This document shows, one piece after another, positions 1 to 11,572 of a stretch of DNA of 64,000 nucleotides (within the stretch, counting starts at the first letter, position 1; each line of letters opens with the position of its first letter). The stretch comes from Lysobacter sp. ISL-50. Lineage in GTDB: Bacteria > Pseudomonadota > Gammaproteobacteria > Xanthomonadales > Xanthomonadaceae. The position numbers and the translations under genes are program-made. The stretch spans positions 31,229-95,228 of the forward strand of contig NZ_JAGGRI010000012.1 in NCBI RefSeq assembly GCF_018612875.1. Direction: 5' to 3'. A model generated the notes under the pieces. The model had not been told where the DNA came from, did no database searches, and worked only from the letters and a program-made list of their open reading frames with translations.

Positions 1-631
1 GATGGACCTGTTGTTCATCCTGCACGCCGATCACGAGCAGAACGCATCGACCTCGACCGTGCGTCTGGTCGGTTCGACCGGCGCCAACCCCTACGTCAGC
101 GTCGCTTCCGGCGTCGCCGCGTTGTGGGGACCGGCGCACGGCGGCGCCAACGAAGCCGTGCTCAAGATGCTCAACGAGATCGGCCGTCCGGAGAACGTCA
201 AGGCCGCGGTCGATAAGGCCAAGGACAAGGAATCGGGTTTCCGCCTGATGGGCTTCGGCCACCGCGTCTACAAGAACTACGACCCGCGCGCCGCGCTGGT
301 GCGCAAGATGACCCACGACGTGCTCGGCGAACTCGGCGTCAACGATCCGCTGCTGGAAGTGGCGATGAAGCTGGAAGAAGCGGCGCTGAAGGACGATTAC
401 TTCGTCCAGCGCAAGCTCTACCCGAACGTCGATTTCTACTCGGGCATCATCTACAAGGCGCTGGGCATCCCGGTGGAAATGTTCACGGTGATGTTCGCCA
501 TCGCGCGCACTGCCGGCTGGGTGTCGCATTGGCTGGAACAGCAGAACGATCCGGAGAACAAGATCGGCCGTCCGCGCCAGATCTACACCGGTCACGGCGT
601 GCGCGACTACGTGGCCGCCGACAAGCGCTGA
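1..631 (+). CDS. gltA: Citrate synthase, C-terminal part (5' end outside window)
   Basis: Condenses oxaloacetate and acetyl-CoA to citrate, the entry step of the TCA cycle, in the cytoplasm. Only the last ~209 codons are present; the reading frame is open from the window edge. Catalytic residues of hexameric bacterial citrate synthases are visible: His in GPAHGGANE (residue 46 of the fragment), His in [13 protein letters not shown] (87) and Asp in NVDFYSGI (144), matching His264/His305/Asp362 of the E. coli enzyme by family knowledge. Also [11 protein letters not shown] and the C-terminal GWVSHWLEQ and RPRQIYTG segments. The full protein would be about 430 residues. A strong terminator follows 24 bases after the stop. 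Nothing odd in the part seen. Confidence 0.97.
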   Translation, partial: MDLLFILHADHEQNASTSTVRLVGSTGANPYVSVASGVAALWGPAHGGANEAVLKMLNEIGRPENVKAAVDKAKDKESGFRLMGFGHRVYKNYDPRAALVRKMTHDVLGELGVNDPLLEVAMKLEEAALKDDYFVQRKLYPNVDFYSGIIYKALGIPVEMFTVMFAIARTAGWVSHWLEQQNDPENKIGRPRQIYTGHGVRDYVAADKR

Positions 632-654
632 GACGTTCGCACTCGCGATCAGTG

Positions 655-685
655 AAAACGCCCCGTTCGCGGGGCGTTTTCTTTT
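655..685 (+). terminator. Rho-independent terminator of gltA
   Basis: Ten-base arms aaaacgcccc (655-664) and ggggcgtttt (671-680) enclose a 6-base loop and run into a T-rich stretch. It lies just after the gltA stop codon. The A-tract on the left arm means it could also end the leftward gene at 776-1429. Confidence 0.88.
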
Positions 686-775
686 GTGCGAAGGGCAGGT
701 CGCGATTGGTTCGAAGTTGGGTTGCGCTGGCCGCTCAGCGCTGGCCGCGCATCGTGCGCGCGACCGCGGCAACCG

Positions 776-1429
776 CTAGCCGCGTTCGAATTCGGAAATT
801 TCCTCATCGGCGAGCAACTGGCGCAACTGGCTCGCGGTCGCGCGTCGCATCGGTTTCTCATCGACGTTCGACAGCGGCGCCTGGCGCAATACGTCCAGCG
901 GCAATACCGTCAGGTCGAAGGTCAGTTCCTCCGCGCTGAACACCCACACCGGAAAGTCTTCGCTGCGTTCGCGGTCCAGACGCAGGCGGCGATCGCGCGC
1001 TTCGGCCGGGATGCGGTGGTGTTCGAGGAACATCGGCACGGCTTCGGGATCGTCGCTGTACAGATGCAGCGCGACCGGGCTGCGCGCGTCGGCGGTGCCG
1101 TCGAGCACCGGGCCGATCAGGCGCGGCTCGAATTCGCGGAAGAACTCCAGCGCGCGCAGGGCCGCTTCGCGGCGCTGGCGCAGGCCGCCGAGATGTTCGC
1201 GTTGAAACAGGCGCTGGTATTCGCGCAACGCGTCTTCGATCTCGCGGTTACGCGGCAGCGAGGCGTCGTCGAAAATGCCGAGGCGTTCGGCGGCTTTCAG
1301 CTTGGCCTGGTGGTAGTCGCGGATCCCGCTTTCGGCGATCAGGCGGGCGGCTTCGTGGGCGAGGCGGTGACGGCGCTCGCGGATGCGGGTCTGCGCATGC
1401 TGATGTGCGTGCTGTCGGGCCTGGTGCAT
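776..1429 (-). CDS. Conserved hypothetical protein, 217 aa
   Basis: I do not recognise a defined function. The N-terminal half is rich in His, Arg and Glu and predicted helical (MHQARQHAHQHAQTRIRERR at the start, then REIEDALREYQRLFQ around residues 62-76). The C-terminal half is mixed alpha/beta (VALHLYSDDPEAVPMFLEHH, then WVFSAEELTFDLTVLPLDVL) and vaguely recalls small nucleotidyltransferase-like uncharacterised proteins, but no catalytic motif is evident. No signal peptide or membrane segment. It is a stand-alone gene between gltA and mrcA, transcribed leftward, with coding-quality GC bias. Start chosen at the only early ATG; confidence is in its being a gene, not in any function. Confidence 0.72.
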   Translation of the reverse strand: MHQARQHAHQHAQTRIRERRHRLAHEAARLIAESGIRDYHQAKLKAAERLGIFDDASLPRNREIEDALREYQRLFQREHLGGLRQRREAALRALEFFREFEPRLIGPVLDGTADARSPVALHLYSDDPEAVPMFLEHHRIPAEARDRRLRLDRERSEDFPVWVFSAEELTFDLTVLPLDVLRQAPLSNVDEKPMRRATASQLRQLLADEEISEFERG

Positions 1430-1593
1430 CTCGACCTCCGGGCTGGCACGGCACGGCGAGGGCTTTCGCCGCGGCCGGGTAAGCCGGCAGGCCCAAAACT
1501 AGCACGTTCGTCTATCACGGCAATGTCCAGGCCGGGACAGGGGGTTCAGGCGCCAGATAGGGCAAGGACGAGCGCCGGCGCCGGCGCGCGGGC

Positions 1594-1629
1594 AAGAAAA
1601 AGGCCGCATGCGCGGGGGCATGCGGCCTT
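1594..1629 (-). terminator. Rho-independent terminator of mrcA
   Basis: On the minus strand a 12-base arm pair (1618-1629 with 1600-1611, aaggccgcatgc type) encloses a 6-base loop and is followed by a T-run (the gaaaaa on the plus strand at 1596-1601). It lies 25 bases beyond the mrcA stop codon. Confidence 0.88.
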
Positions 1630-1653
1630 CGTCGGTGGTGCGGCTGGTGGCGG

Positions 1654-4227
1654 TCAGAAGATGTCGAAGGACTCTTCCGAGGGCGCGGCGTCTTCGTGGC
1701 CGTAGTCGGTGTAGGTCTGCATGCGCTCCAGATCCTCCGCCTTGACCCATTCCATCACGCCGCCGGCGCCGTCGGGAATCAGCGCGCCGTTGCCGGCCAC
1801 CGAGACCTTGACCATGCCCTGCGGCGGCTCGTTGGGCTGGATCGGCTGATCCTTGAGCGCCACGCGCATGTAGTCGATCCAGATCGGCAGCGCGGCCTTG
1901 CCGCCATATTCGCGGTAACCCAGCGACTTGTAGTTGTCGCGGCCGACCCAGACCGTGGTGACGTAGGGGCCGCCGACGCCGGAGAACCAGGCGTCGCGGT
2001 GCTCGTTGGTCGAACCGGTCTTGCCGCCGACGTCTTCGCGGCCGAGTACCTTGGCCGCGGTGCCGGTGCCGCGTTTGACCACGTCGCGCAGCATCGAGAT
2101 GATCTGGTAGGCGATGCGGTCGTCGATCGCGCGCGGGGCGACGTTCATGGCGGCGATTTCGGCCGGGGTGAGCGGCTTCTTCGCCGGTTCCGCCGGCTTC
2201 TTGTCCTTGTCCTTGCCGCTCTTGTCCTTGGGATCGGGCTTCTTGGCGTCGGCGCTGTCGGTGCCCGGCGCGGGGCCCAGGTCGAAGCCATCGACGACAT
2301 TGTTGGCCGGCAACGCCGCCGAGGCGGTGGCGCCGCGGCCGACGCATTCGGAGCAGGCGGTGGCGGGCTTTTCCTTGAACACCACCGCGCCGGCGCGGTC
2401 CTTGACCTCGTCGATGAACCACGGGGTGATGCGGAAGCCGCCGTTGGCGAAGGTGGCGTAGCCGCGAGCCACCGACAGCGGCGTCAGCGAGGCGGTGCCC
2501 AGCGACATCGACAGGTTCGGCGGCAGTTGCTCGACTTCGAAACCGAAGTGGCTGATGTACTTGCGCGCGAAGTCCACGCCGATCGCGTCGAGCAGGCGCA
2601 CCGAGACCAGGTTGCGCGACTGCACCATCGCCTCGCGCACCCGCATCGGGCCGGCGAAGTTGCCGCTGTCGTTCTGCGGGCGCCACAGATGGCCGCGGCG
2701 ATCCTTGAACACCACCGGCGCGTCGAGCACGATCGAGGCCGGGTTGTAGCCGCGTTCGAACGCGGCCGCGTACACGAACGGCTTGAAGCTCGAACCCGGC
2801 TGGCGCCGCGCCTGGGTGGCGCGGTTGAACTTGGCGCCGGCGAAGCTGTAGCCGCCCGACAATGCGCGCAGGGCGCCGTTGCCGGGTTCCAGCGACACCA
2901 GCGCGGCCTGCGCCTGCGGCAGCTGATCCAGGCGGTAGCTGACCACCGGCGGTTCGCTAGGCGCGGCCGGGGCGGGGTCGCCGGGCTTGGCTTCGGCGGC
3001 CGCCTTGGCCGGGGTTTCCAGGCGCGCGATGCGGGTCACGTCGCCGCGCTTGAGCAGGCTGCCGGGACTGCGTCCGGCGTAGCCCTGCTTGTCGTCCAGG
3101 GTCAGCTCGGTGCCGTCGCCGAGGACCACGGTGGCTTGCGAGCCGCTGATCGACAGCACCACCGCCGGCAGCAGGTTGGCCTGCGCCGGAATGCCGCGCA
3201 GGCGCACGCGCGCGGCCGTGGCGTCTTCGCTCGGGGCGAGGTCGAAGTGTTGTTCGACGCCGTGCCAGCCGTGGCGGCGGTCGTACACCGCCAGGCCGTC
3301 GCGGATGGCCTTGTCGGCGGCGATCTGCAGGGGCGGGTCGATGGTGGTGGTGACGTGGTAGCCCTTGGTCAGCGCTTCGGCGCCGTAGCGGGCGACCATT
3401 TCCTGCCGCACCATTTCGGCCACGTACGGCGCGTAGACCTCGACCGGGCGCTCGTGCGGCGTGGCGTGCATCGGCACGGCCTTGGCCTGGGCGGCTTCGG
3501 CGGCGGTGATGAAGCGCTGCTCGGCCATGCGGTCGAGGATGTAATCGCGGCGCAGCTTGGCGCGCTCGGGATTGCTCAGCGGGTTGCCGCTGGAGGGAAA
3601 CTTCGGAATGCCGGCGAGCGAGGCCATCTCGTCGAGCGACAGCTCGCTCATCTTCTTGCCGTAGTAGAACTCCGCCGCCGCGCCCACGCCGTAGGCGCGG
3701 TTGCCGAAGAAGCTCTTGTTCAAGTACAGCTCGAAGATCTCGTCCTTGCTCAGCTCGCGCTCCATGCGCATGGCCAGCAGCATTTCGCCGAGCTTGCGCT
3801 TGTAGCTGTATTCCGAGCTCAGGAAGAACTGGCGCGCGACCTGCTGGGTGATGGTCGAGCCGCCCGGCACGCGCTTGTCGTCGGTGGTCGCCAGCAGCCA
3901 GATCGCGCGGCCGATGCCTTTGTAGTCGATGCCGTGGTGCTGGTAGAAGCGCGAGTCTTCGATCGCGATGAACGCCTGCTTCTGGCGTTCGGGCACGTCT
4001 TCGATCGCGATCGGATAGCGCCGGGTCTCGCCGAACAGCGCCATCAGGCGGCCGTCGCGGGCGTAGACGTACATCGGTTCCTGCAGTTCCACCGTGCGCA
4101 GGGTTTCGACGTCGGGCAGTTTGGGGACGATCAGGTAGTACAGGGTGCCGAGCGCGATGGCGCCCAGCAGGGCCACGCCGATGAACGCGTAGAGCGCCCA
4201 GCGCAGCCAACGGCGAATACGGGACAT
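1654..4227 (-). CDS. mrcA: Penicillin-binding protein 1A (bifunctional class A PBP)
   Basis: Polymerises lipid II glycan strands and cross-links their peptides in the periplasm; anchored in the inner membrane. 857 aa from the ATG at 4227; an upstream in-frame extension is Arg/Pro-rich and non-membrane, so rejected. One TM helix (residues ~10-33), then the GT51 transglycosylase domain with catalytic Glu90 in [18 protein letters not shown]. The transpeptidase domain carries SSFK (~479), SRN (~537) and KTGS (~735). An OB-like insert lies between the domains, and a Lys/Asp/Pro-rich linker ([16 protein letters not shown]) sits just before the last third, probably a species-specific insertion. Transcribed divergently from pilM, a conserved arrangement (ponA-pilMNOPQ) in gammaproteobacteria. 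Its own terminator follows. Confidence 0.96.
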   Translation of the reverse strand: MSRIRRWLRWALYAFIGVALLGAIALGTLYYLIVPKLPDVETLRTVELQEPMYVYARDGRLMALFGETRRYPIAIEDVPERQKQAFIAIEDSRFYQHHGIDYKGIGRAIWLLATTDDKRVPGGSTITQQVARQFFLSSEYSYKRKLGEMLLAMRMERELSKDEIFELYLNKSFFGNRAYGVGAAAEFYYGKKMSELSLDEMASLAGIPKFPSSGNPLSNPERAKLRRDYILDRMAEQRFITAAEAAQAKAVPMHATPHERPVEVYAPYVAEMVRQEMVARYGAEALTKGYHVTTTIDPPLQIAADKAIRDGLAVYDRRHGWHGVEQHFDLAPSEDATAARVRLRGIPAQANLLPAVVLSISGSQATVVLGDGTELTLDDKQGYAGRSPGSLLKRGDVTRIARLETPAKAAAEAKPGDPAPAAPSEPPVVSYRLDQLPQAQAALVSLEPGNGALRALSGGYSFAGAKFNRATQARRQPGSSFKPFVYAAAFERGYNPASIVLDAPVVFKDRRGHLWRPQNDSGNFAGPMRVREAMVQSRNLVSVRLLDAIGVDFARKYISHFGFEVEQLPPNLSMSLGTASLTPLSVARGYATFANGGFRITPWFIDEVKDRAGAVVFKEKPATACSECVGRGATASAALPANNVVDGFDLGPAPGTDSADAKKPDPKDKSGKDKDKKPAEPAKKPLTPAEIAAMNVAPRAIDDRIAYQIISMLRDVVKRGTGTAAKVLGREDVGGKTGSTNEHRDAWFSGVGGPYVTTVWVGRDNYKSLGYREYGGKAALPIWIDYMRVALKDQPIQPNEPPQGMVKVSVAGNGALIPDGAGGVMEWVKAEDLERMQTYTDYGHEDAAPSEESFDIF

Positions 4228-5861
<1,634 letters not shown>

Positions 5862-5862
<1 letters not shown>

Positions 5863-6683
5863 TGGCACGCATCAACCTGCTCCCGTGGCGCGCCGAGCGC
5901 CGCAAAGCACGACAGAAGGAATTCGGCGCCATCCTCGCCTTGTCGGCCCTGGCCGCCGCGGCGCTGTCGGTGCTGATCGTTTTCTACTACAGCAGCGAAA
6001 TCAGCGGCCAGCAGAACCGCAACACCTTCCTGGAAGGGCAGATCGCGGAAGTCGATAAGAAGCTGACCGAAATCGAAGAACTCGACAAGAAGAAGGCCAA
6101 GCTGCTCGCGCGCAAGGAAGTGATCGAGAAGCTGCAGTCCAACCGCTCGCAGATGGTGCACCTGTTCGATTCGCTGGTGCGCACCATTCCCGACGGCGCG
6201 GTGCTGACCGCGATCAAGCAGGACGCCGAGACGCTGACCCTGGAAGGTCGCGCTCAGTCCAACGCCCGCGTCAGTAGCTACATGCGCAACCTCGAGGTCT
6301 CCGGCTGGATGAGCAAGCCGGACCTGACCATCATCGAGGCGAAGGATGGTGGTGGTAAGGGTCTGCCGTACGAGTTCAAGCTGACGGTGAAACTGGCCAA
6401 CCCGAACGCGCCCAAGGACGAGGACGGCGACGGCATTCCGGACGCGCCGGTCGCGGCTCCGGTCGATGCGGCCGCCGCCGCTGCCGGCACCGCGCCCGCG
6501 GGCGGTACGGCTCCGGCCGGTTCCGCTCCGGCCGCCGCGCCTGCCGGTGCCGCCGCGCCGACGGCCAAGCCCGGTGCCGCACAGCCCGCCCCGGCCAAGC
6601 CCGCGCCCGAGGCCGCCAAGCCCGCCGCCACCCCGGCCAAGCCCGCGCCGGCCGCCCCGACCAAGACAGGAGCCGCGTCGTGA
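5862..6683 (+). CDS. pilN: Type IV pilus assembly protein PilN
   Basis: Inner-membrane partner of PilO. The short N-terminal cytoplasmic segment (MARINLLPWRAERRKARQKE) carries the INLLPWR motif that PilM binds. It is followed by one TM helix (about residues 20-45) and a periplasmic coiled coil (LEGQIAEVDKKLTEIEELDK) with a ferredoxin-like core. At 273 aa it is longer than typical PilN (about 200-220): the last ~75 residues are an Ala/Pro/Lys low-complexity tail starting around residue 200, probably a flexible periplasmic extension. Overlaps pilM by one base and pilO by four. Confidence 0.95.
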
Positions 6684-7390
6684 GCAGAAAGGCTTCGATG
6701 AAGAACTTGGACTTCAACAACATCGGCGGTTGGCCGCGTCAGGCGCAGATCATCTTCTGCGCCGTCGTCGGCATCGTGATCATCGGCCTGGCCTGGTGGC
6801 TGTTCGTCAGCGACAAGCGCACCGAGCTGGAAGGCCTGGAGCGCAAGGAAACCGAACTGCGCGGCACCTTCGAGACCAAGCAGGGCCGCGCCGCCAACCT
6901 GGAGCCGCTCAAGCAGCAGCTGACCCAGATGGAACAGCAACTGCAGCAGATGCTGCGCCAGCTGCCCAGCAAGACCGAGATGCCCGACCTGATCGTGGAC
7001 ATCTCCCAGACCGCGCTGGCCACCGGCATTTCCAACGAGCTGTTCCAGCCCGGCGCGGAAGTCCCGAAGGAGTTCTACGCCGAGAAGCCGATCGCGCTGC
7101 GCATGGTGGGCACCTACCACCAGTTCGGCGCCTTCGTCAGCGGCGTGGCTTCGCTGCCGCGCGTGGTCATCATGACCATGCACGACATCTCGCTGAAGCC
7201 CAAGGGCAGCAACAACAAGGACGCGCTGGGCGGGATCACCCCGAACAGCCCCCTGGAGCTGGCCGGCACGGTCAAGACCTACCGCTATCTGGATGAAGAC
7301 GAGATGGCTGCGCAGAACAAGCCGGCCGACGGCACGGCAGGCGCGAACGGCGCTCCGGCGCCGGCCGGCGACAAGAAGGAGGGCACCTGA
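6680..7390 (+). CDS. pilO: Type IV pilus assembly protein PilO
   Basis: Inner-membrane alignment protein, forms heterodimers with PilN and binds PilP. 236 aa. The GTG at 6680 overlaps the pilN stop and has aggag 7 bases upstream (6668-6672); an ATG at 6698 is the alternative and has a weaker site. Single TM helix (about residues 22-42), a Gln/Glu-rich periplasmic coiled coil (LKQQLTQMEQQLQQMLRQL), then the PilO ferredoxin-like domain (PIALRMVGTYHQFGAFVSGV). The C-terminus is Ala/Pro/Gly-rich like that of PilN. Confidence 0.95.
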   Translation: MSRKASMKNLDFNNIGGWPRQAQIIFCAVVGIVIIGLAWWLFVSDKRTELEGLERKETELRGTFETKQGRAANLEPLKQQLTQMEQQLQQMLRQLPSKTEMPDLIVDISQTALATGISNELFQPGAEVPKEFYAEKPIALRMVGTYHQFGAFVSGVASLPRVVIMTMHDISLKPKGSNNKDALGGITPNSPLELAGTVKTYRYLDEDEMAAQNKPADGTAGANGAPAPAGDKKEGT

Positions 7391-7391
7391 C

Positions 7392-7943
7392 ATGCGCGCT
7401 TCCTTCGTGCTTAACCGCTCTTCGCTCGCCGCCGCCTGCGCGGTCGGCCTGGCCCTGCTCGGCACCGGTTGCTTCCGCAGCATCACCAGCACGCCCGGCG
7501 AGGCGCCCAATCTCGAGAAGTGGGTCGCCGAGATCAAGGCCAAGCCGGCGCCGCCGCTGGACCCGCTGCCGGTCATGCAACAGTTCGAGACCTTCGAGTA
7601 CGCCGCGCAGGATCTGCGCGATCCGTTCAGCACCGCCTTCACCGACGAGGACACCGGATCGGGTCCGCGTCCGGAGAAGGCGCGACGCAAGCAGCCGCTG
7701 GAACAGTTCCCGCTCGATGGTCTCGACATGGTCGGCACCCTCGGACGCGGCAGCGGTATCGTGGCGCTGGTCATGGCGCCCGACAAAGTGACTTATCGTG
7801 TTCGACCCGGTGCGTACATGGGGCAGAACGACGGTCGTGTGACCGCCGTGACTGAGGAACGCATCGACTTGGTTGAACTGGTGCCGGATGGCGCAGGCGG
7901 TTGGCTGGAACGTCCGGCTTCCGTGGCGCTGGAAGATCAATGA
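7392..7943 (+). CDS. pilP: Type IV pilus lipoprotein PilP
   Basis: Periplasmic lipoprotein that connects PilN/PilO to the outer-membrane secretin PilQ. 183 aa from the ATG at 7392, one base after the pilO stop. The signal peptide ends with a lipobox-like LLGTGC, so the mature protein would begin at the Cys in CFRSITSTPGEAPNLEKW. The C-terminal beta domain has the family features DLRDPF and RVRPGAYMGQNDGRVTAV. Followed by pilQ after 12 bases. Confidence 0.95.
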   Translation: MRASFVLNRSSLAAACAVGLALLGTGCFRSITSTPGEAPNLEKWVAEIKAKPAPPLDPLPVMQQFETFEYAAQDLRDPFSTAFTDEDTGSGPRPEKARRKQPLEQFPLDGLDMVGTLGRGSGIVALVMAPDKVTYRVRPGAYMGQNDGRVTAVTEERIDLVELVPDGAGGWLERPASVALEDQ

Positions 7944-7955
7944 TTAGGGGATAGC

Positions 7956-10082
7956 ATGATGATCGTATTCAACGCCAACAACATGCCGTCGGACCGACGC
8001 CCCATGGCCTCCGGCACCCGCATGGCCGGGCCCCGCATGGCCGGACTGGTAGTCGGTCTGCTGGCCGGCATCAGCGCCGCGCAAGCGGCGCCGCAGACGG
8101 CTCCGGCGGCACCCGCCGTCCAGCCGCCGGTCGCGCTCGCGGCCGCGCCGGCCGTGGCACCGACGCCGAGCAACGACCCGTCCAAGCAATTGCCGGGCAC
8201 GATTTCGGTCGCCAACATCGACTTCAAGCGCGGCGACGGCGGCTCCGGCAAGCTGATCGTGCGCTTCAGCGGTGAAGGCGCATTGCCCGACATGCGCAGC
8301 CAGGGCGCGCAGGTGATGATCAACGTCGGCAACGCGCAGCTGCCGGCTTCGTTGCAGCGTCCGCTCAACGTCGCCGACTTCGCCACGCCGGTGCAGCGCA
8401 TCGACGCGCGCACCAGCGGCACCGGCGCGCAACTGGTGCTCAACACCAGCGGCGCCTACGACACGATGGCGTACCAGACCGGTCGCGACTACATCGTGGA
8501 AGTGGTGCCGCGCACGGCGCAGAGCGGCAATCGCGCGGTAGGCGCGGCGGCCACCGCCGGCGGCGCCAAGCCGGCCTCCGGCGCGTCGCCGACCTCCGGC
8601 AGCATCAGCGCTCCGGCCCCGGTCGCCCGCACTTACGGCGGCCGTCCGGTGACCTTCAACTTCCAGGACGTGCCGGTGCGCACGGTGCTGCAGTTGGTCG
8701 CGGAAGAGTCCAACCTCAACATCGTCGCCGCCGACACCGTGCAGGGCAACGTGACCCTGCGCCTGGTCAACGTGCCGTGGGATCAGGCCCTGGACATCGT
8801 CCTGCAGGCCAAGGGTCTCGACAAGCGCCGCAGCGGCAACGTGGTGTGGGTCGCGCCGCAGGCCGAAGTCGCCAAGTACGAGCAGGATCGCGAAGACGCG
8901 CGCATCGCCCTCGACAACCGCGTCGACCTGACCACTGAGTACGTGCAGGTCAACTACCACAATGCTGCGCAGATCTATAAGGCGTTGACCGAGGCCAAAG
9001 GTATCGGCGGTGGCGGCACGGGTGGCGGCGAAGGCTCGAACAGCGAAAACGGCTTCCTCTCGCCGCGTGGCCGCCTGGTCGCCGACGAGCGCACCAATAC
9101 CTTGATGATCAGCGACATTCCGAAGAAAGTCGCACAGATGAAGGAGTTGATCCGGGTCATCGACCGTCCGGTCGATCAGGTCCTGATCGAGGCCCGCATC
9201 GTCATCGCCAACGAAAGCTTCGCCCGCGATCTGGGCGCGCGTTTCGGTGTGTCCGGCCAGAAGGGCGACGTGATCACCAGCGGTACGCTGGAGAGCATCA
9301 ACAACTACCGCAACACCACCGCCAAGAACGATCTGATTCGTGGTCAGGCGAGCAGCTTGATCGATGACGCGTTGGCGGCCGAGCAGCGTAACGATATTAC
9401 CAAGGGCACGGCCCTGCGCGATCAGGCCCGTTCGCTGCTGCAGACCTTGACCAATCCGGCGTTCCTGTTCCCGGCCAGCCTCAATGCCAACCTCCCCGCA
9501 GCCACTTCCGGCGGCGCGCTCGCGTTCACCATCCTCGGCAAGTTCGTCGACCTGGACATAGAGTTCAGCGCGATGCAGACCGAGGGTCGCGGCGAAGTGG
9601 TCTCCAACCCGCGCGTGGTCACCAGCAACCAGCGCGAAGCGGTGATCAGCCAGGGCCAGGAAGTCGGCTACGTGACCATCTCGCCGCAGCAGGGCGGCAA
9701 CAGCATTCCGATTCCGAACGTGCAGTTCAAGGACGTGCTGATGGAGATGAAGGTCAACCCGACCATCACCAACGACGGCCGCGTGTTCCTGAATCTGAAC
9801 GTCAAGAAGGACGAGGTCGAAGGCTTCATCGATACCTCGATCGGTCAGGTGCCGCGGATCGCCAAGCGCAACATCAACACCGCGGTGCTGGTCGAGGACG
9901 GCCAGACGGTCGTGATCGGCGGCGTGTACGAGTTCAAGGACCGCACCGATCTGTCCAAGGTGCCGTTCCTGGCCGACATCCCGTTCCTCGGCAATCTGTT
10001 CAAGAAGAAGGGCCGCAGCAAAAGCAAAGCCGAGCTGTTGATCTTCGTGACGCCGAAGGTGATGAAGGTGTCGCAGCGCTGA
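7956..10082 (+). CDS. pilQ: Type IV pilus secretin PilQ
   Basis: Outer-membrane secretin forming the gated channel for the pilus fibre. 708 aa. The N-terminus has a polar stretch before the hydrophobic signal (MAGLVVGLLAGISAAQA), so the true start may be one of the Met codons 10-30 residues downstream. Order: AMIN domain (~65-165, peptidoglycan binding), Ala/Gly/Ser linker, STN/N0 domain (VTFNFQDVPVRTVLQLVAEE, ~230-300), N1 domain with a Gly-rich insert (GIGGGGTGGGEGSN), then the secretin core ending with the family signature VPFLADIPFLGNLFKKKG and AELLIFVTPKVM. Last gene of pilMNOPQ; a terminator follows. Confidence 0.96.
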   Translation: MMIVFNANNMPSDRRPMASGTRMAGPRMAGLVVGLLAGISAAQAAPQTAPAAPAVQPPVALAAAPAVAPTPSNDPSKQLPGTISVANIDFKRGDGGSGKLIVRFSGEGALPDMRSQGAQVMINVGNAQLPASLQRPLNVADFATPVQRIDARTSGTGAQLVLNTSGAYDTMAYQTGRDYIVEVVPRTAQSGNRAVGAAATAGGAKPASGASPTSGSISAPAPVARTYGGRPVTFNFQDVPVRTVLQLVAEESNLNIVAADTVQGNVTLRLVNVPWDQALDIVLQAKGLDKRRSGNVVWVAPQAEVAKYEQDREDARIALDNRVDLTTEYVQVNYHNAAQIYKALTEAKGIGGGGTGGGEGSNSENGFLSPRGRLVADERTNTLMISDIPKKVAQMKELIRVIDRPVDQVLIEARIVIANESFARDLGARFGVSGQKGDVITSGTLESINNYRNTTAKNDLIRGQASSLIDDALAAEQRNDITKGTALRDQARSLLQTLTNPAFLFPASLNANLPAATSGGALAFTILGKFVDLDIEFSAMQTEGRGEVVSNPRVVTSNQREAVISQGQEVGYVTISPQQGGNSIPIPNVQFKDVLMEMKVNPTITNDGRVFLNLNVKKDEVEGFIDTSIGQVPRIAKRNINTAVLVEDGQTVVIGGVYEFKDRTDLSKVPFLADIPFLGNLFKKKGRSKSKAELLIFVTPKVMKVSQR

Positions 10083-10100
10083 TTGCGGCGTCGTTTCGGC

Positions 10101-10130
10101 AAAGAGGGCCTGCGGGCCCTCTTTGCGTTT
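10101..10130 (+). terminator. Rho-independent terminator of pilMNOPQ
   Basis: Ten-base arms aaagagggcc (10101-10110) and ggccctcttt (10115-10124) with a tgcg loop, followed by a T-containing stretch, 18 bases after the pilQ stop. The remaining ~290 bases up to the MoxR gene hold nothing I can identify apart from the presumed promoter of that operon. Confidence 0.88.
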
Positions 10131-10419
10131 GTGGCGGCCGGCGATTGCCGCATTCGGCCGTTCAGGCGCGCGCGGCCGGCGCCGGCTGCGGTCCGGCGAA
10201 TCCGCCTCCGCCTCGGTTCGACCGCCGGCCACGACCTTCGGCACTCCCGCCTCGCCGCCGCTTGGCGCCGAATGAAACTGGCGGAACGCGCTCGATATCG
10301 AGCGTCCCGCTCGCCCGCTGGCCACGCTCTGTGCCTCCGGGTTGAACCTCGGCGGCCGACTTCGGTCAAAATCGACCCGAACCTTTCCCGCCCCGCCCCC
10401 GCTCGCAACTGGATACCGG

Positions 10420-11442
10420 ATGGACAGCGCACCGCAGATCGCTCAGCAAACCGTCGTCGCCGACGTCGACATCGCCCGCTTGCACGATGCGTTCAAGCAT
10501 CTGCGCGATGCCCTTTCGCTGGAGATCGTCGGCCAGGCCGAGTTGATCGAACGGCTGCTCATCGCCTTGCTGGCCGACGGCCATCTGCTGGTGGAAGGCG
10601 CGCCGGGCCTGGCCAAGACCAGCGCCGTGCGCGCGCTCGCCGCGCGCCTGGAGGCCGAATTCGCCCGCGTGCAGTTCACCCCCGACCTGCTGCCGGCCGA
10701 CCTCACCGGCACCGAGGTGTGGCGCCCGCAGGAAGGCCGCTTCGAATTCCAGCCCGGGCCGATCTTCCATCCGATCCTGCTCGCCGATGAAATCAACCGC
10801 GCGCCGGCCAAGGTGCAGTCGGCGTTGCTGGAAGCGATGGGCGAGCGCCAGGTCACCGTCGGCCGCGCCACCTACGCGCTGCCGCCGCTGTTCCTGGTGA
10901 TGGCGACCCAGAACCCGATCGAACAGGAAGGCACCTTCCCGCTGCCCGAGGCGCAGCTCGATCGCTTCCTCATGCACGTGCGCATCGGCTATCCCGAAGC
11001 CGCGGCGGAAACCGAAATCCTGCGGCTGGCGCGCGAACGCGCGCGGCAGACGCTCAAGGCGGTGACCGAGCCGGTCGCGCGGATGCCGCTGGCCGACGTG
11101 TTCGCCGCGCGCGCGGCGGTGCTGGACTTGCACGTGGCGCCGGCGGTGGAACGCTATCTGGTCGAGATCGTGCTCGCCTCGCGCGACGCCGGCCGCTACG
11201 ACCCCGCGCTCGCGCGCCGCATCGCCTGGGGCGCGAGCCCGCGCGGCTCGATCGCGCTGGAGCGTTGCGCGCGCGCCCACGCCTGGCTGGGCGGACGCGA
11301 CTTCGTCACCCCCGACGACGTGCGCGCGATCGCGCCGGAAGTGCTGCGCCATCGCATCCTGCCCAGCTACGAAGCCACCGCCGAAGGCTGGGACGGCGAT
11401 CGCCTGCTCGGCGAACTGCTCAAGAAGGTGCCGTTGCCTTGA
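10420..11442 (+). CDS. MoxR-family AAA+ ATPase
   Basis: AAA+ chaperone-like ATPase of the MoxR/RavA class, which in this context works with VWA-domain proteins. 340 aa from the ATG at 10420; an in-frame upstream ATG at 10342 would add Arg/Pro-rich sequence untypical of the family. Walker A GAPGLAKT at residues 60-67, Walker B LLADEINRA at about 120-128, sensor-1 segment MATQNPIEQEGTFPLPEAQLDRF, and the C-terminal helical lid. It heads the DUF58/VWA/TPR/BatD gene set; a 130-base gap separates it from the DUF58 gene, so a second promoter is possible. Confidence 0.95.
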   Translation: MDSAPQIAQQTVVADVDIARLHDAFKHLRDALSLEIVGQAELIERLLIALLADGHLLVEGAPGLAKTSAVRALAARLEAEFARVQFTPDLLPADLTGTEVWRPQEGRFEFQPGPIFHPILLADEINRAPAKVQSALLEAMGERQVTVGRATYALPPLFLVMATQNPIEQEGTFPLPEAQLDRFLMHVRIGYPEAAAETEILRLARERARQTLKAVTEPVARMPLADVFAARAAVLDLHVAPAVERYLVEIVLASRDAGRYDPALARRIAWGASPRGSIALERCARAHAWLGGRDFVTPDDVRAIAPEVLRHRILPSYEATAEGWDGDRLLGELLKKVPLP

Positions 11443-11572
11443 GGGCGGGAGAGTCGGGATTCGGTATGGGAGACGGCGGCCCGCGCGGCGCCGGATGGAT
11501 CGATGAGCTGCCGGACCAGGGATCGGGAATGAACACTGCGGACAGCGGCGTGAGCGGACGTGGAATCGGTCG

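Noticed and set aside
7944..10325. 793-codon antisense frame across pilQ
   Set aside because: No family features; an artefact of high GC content opposite a well-supported secretin gene.
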